Origin: Clostridia bacterium
GTDB taxonomy: Bacteria > Bacillota > Clostridia > Oscillospirales > CAG-272
Direction of reading: 5' to 3'
DNA length: 14,007 bases
Assembly: GCA_017452565.1 (NCBI GenBank)
Contig: JAFTMF010000053.1
Span: 1-14,007, forward strand
Shown: positions 13,955 to 14,007 of the stretch, piece after piece
Numbering within the stretch: the stretch's first letter is position 1
Layout: each line of letters begins with the position of its first letter
Translations under genes and position numbers: made by a program
Notes under the pieces: generated by a model
The model's input: the letters and a program-made list of their open reading frames with translations, nothing else
Database searches by the model: none
What the model was told of the DNA's origin: nothing

Positions 13955-14007
13955 ATGCAGTTGTTAAAGAATACCGTTTTTATTCCACCGGAGGATGATT
14001 TGATACC
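13955..14007 (+). CDS. Start of an unidentified gene, cut by the window edge
   Basis: An open frame begins at ATG 13955, five bases after GGAG (13946-13949), and stays open to the end: MQLLKNTVFIPPEDDLI. An in-frame ATG at 13934 has no ribosome site. Only 17 residues are visible and I do not recognise the family. It follows the operon terminator closely, so it would need its own promoter, which is not evident. Confidence 0.4.
   Translation, partial: MQLLKNTVFIPPEDDLI

Overview
The window looks like chromosomal DNA of an anaerobic Gram-positive Firmicute, most likely a gut Clostridia member of the Oscillospirales/Ruminococcaceae type. This is inferred from a type III glutamine synthetase, an LCP-family cell-wall ligase, strong AGGAGG-type ribosome sites, TTGACA-17-TACAAT promoters and numerous perfect-stem terminators. 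There is no phage, transposase, CRISPR array, rRNA or tRNA. No defence or secondary-metabolite system can be claimed.

Layout. Positions 1-145 hold four back-to-back perfect hairpins with similar linkers, cut by the left window edge. A perfect-consensus promoter (209-237) then drives glnN (315-2372), which ends at a strong terminator. A minus-strand cluster follows, in transcription order: an LCP ligase (7722 to 6583), ribonuclease HI (6494 to 6057), a WecG/TagA/CpsF glycosyltransferase (5906 to 5052) and a large membrane protein with zinc ribbon, helical repeats and a seven-repeat RCC1-like propeller (5043 to 2464). It ends at its own terminator, convergent with glnN. Internal promoters precede rnhA and the RCC1 gene; the latter lies inside the 3' end of the glycosyltransferase ORF.

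Divergent from the LCP gene, a plus-strand pair makes a CDP-alcohol phosphatidyltransferase (7918-8487) and a PlsC-like acyltransferase with an added zinc ribbon (8543-9889), followed by a terminator. A promoter and a possible structured leader RNA (9976-10087) precede two overlapping ABC exporter half-transporters (10201-12042, 12032-13864), probably a heterodimer. After a terminator a further reading frame begins at 13955 and runs off the window.

The common theme is the cell envelope: LCP ligase and TagA-like transferase for wall-linked glycopolymers, the lipid-enzyme pair for membrane phospholipid, and an export pump. glnN (ammonia assimilation) and rnhA (RNA:DNA hybrid removal) are housekeeping genes. 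The points most worth a second look are the hairpin array, the RCC1 membrane protein, the glycosyltransferase tail that swallows a promoter, the zinc-ribbon acyltransferase and the leader before the ABC pair.
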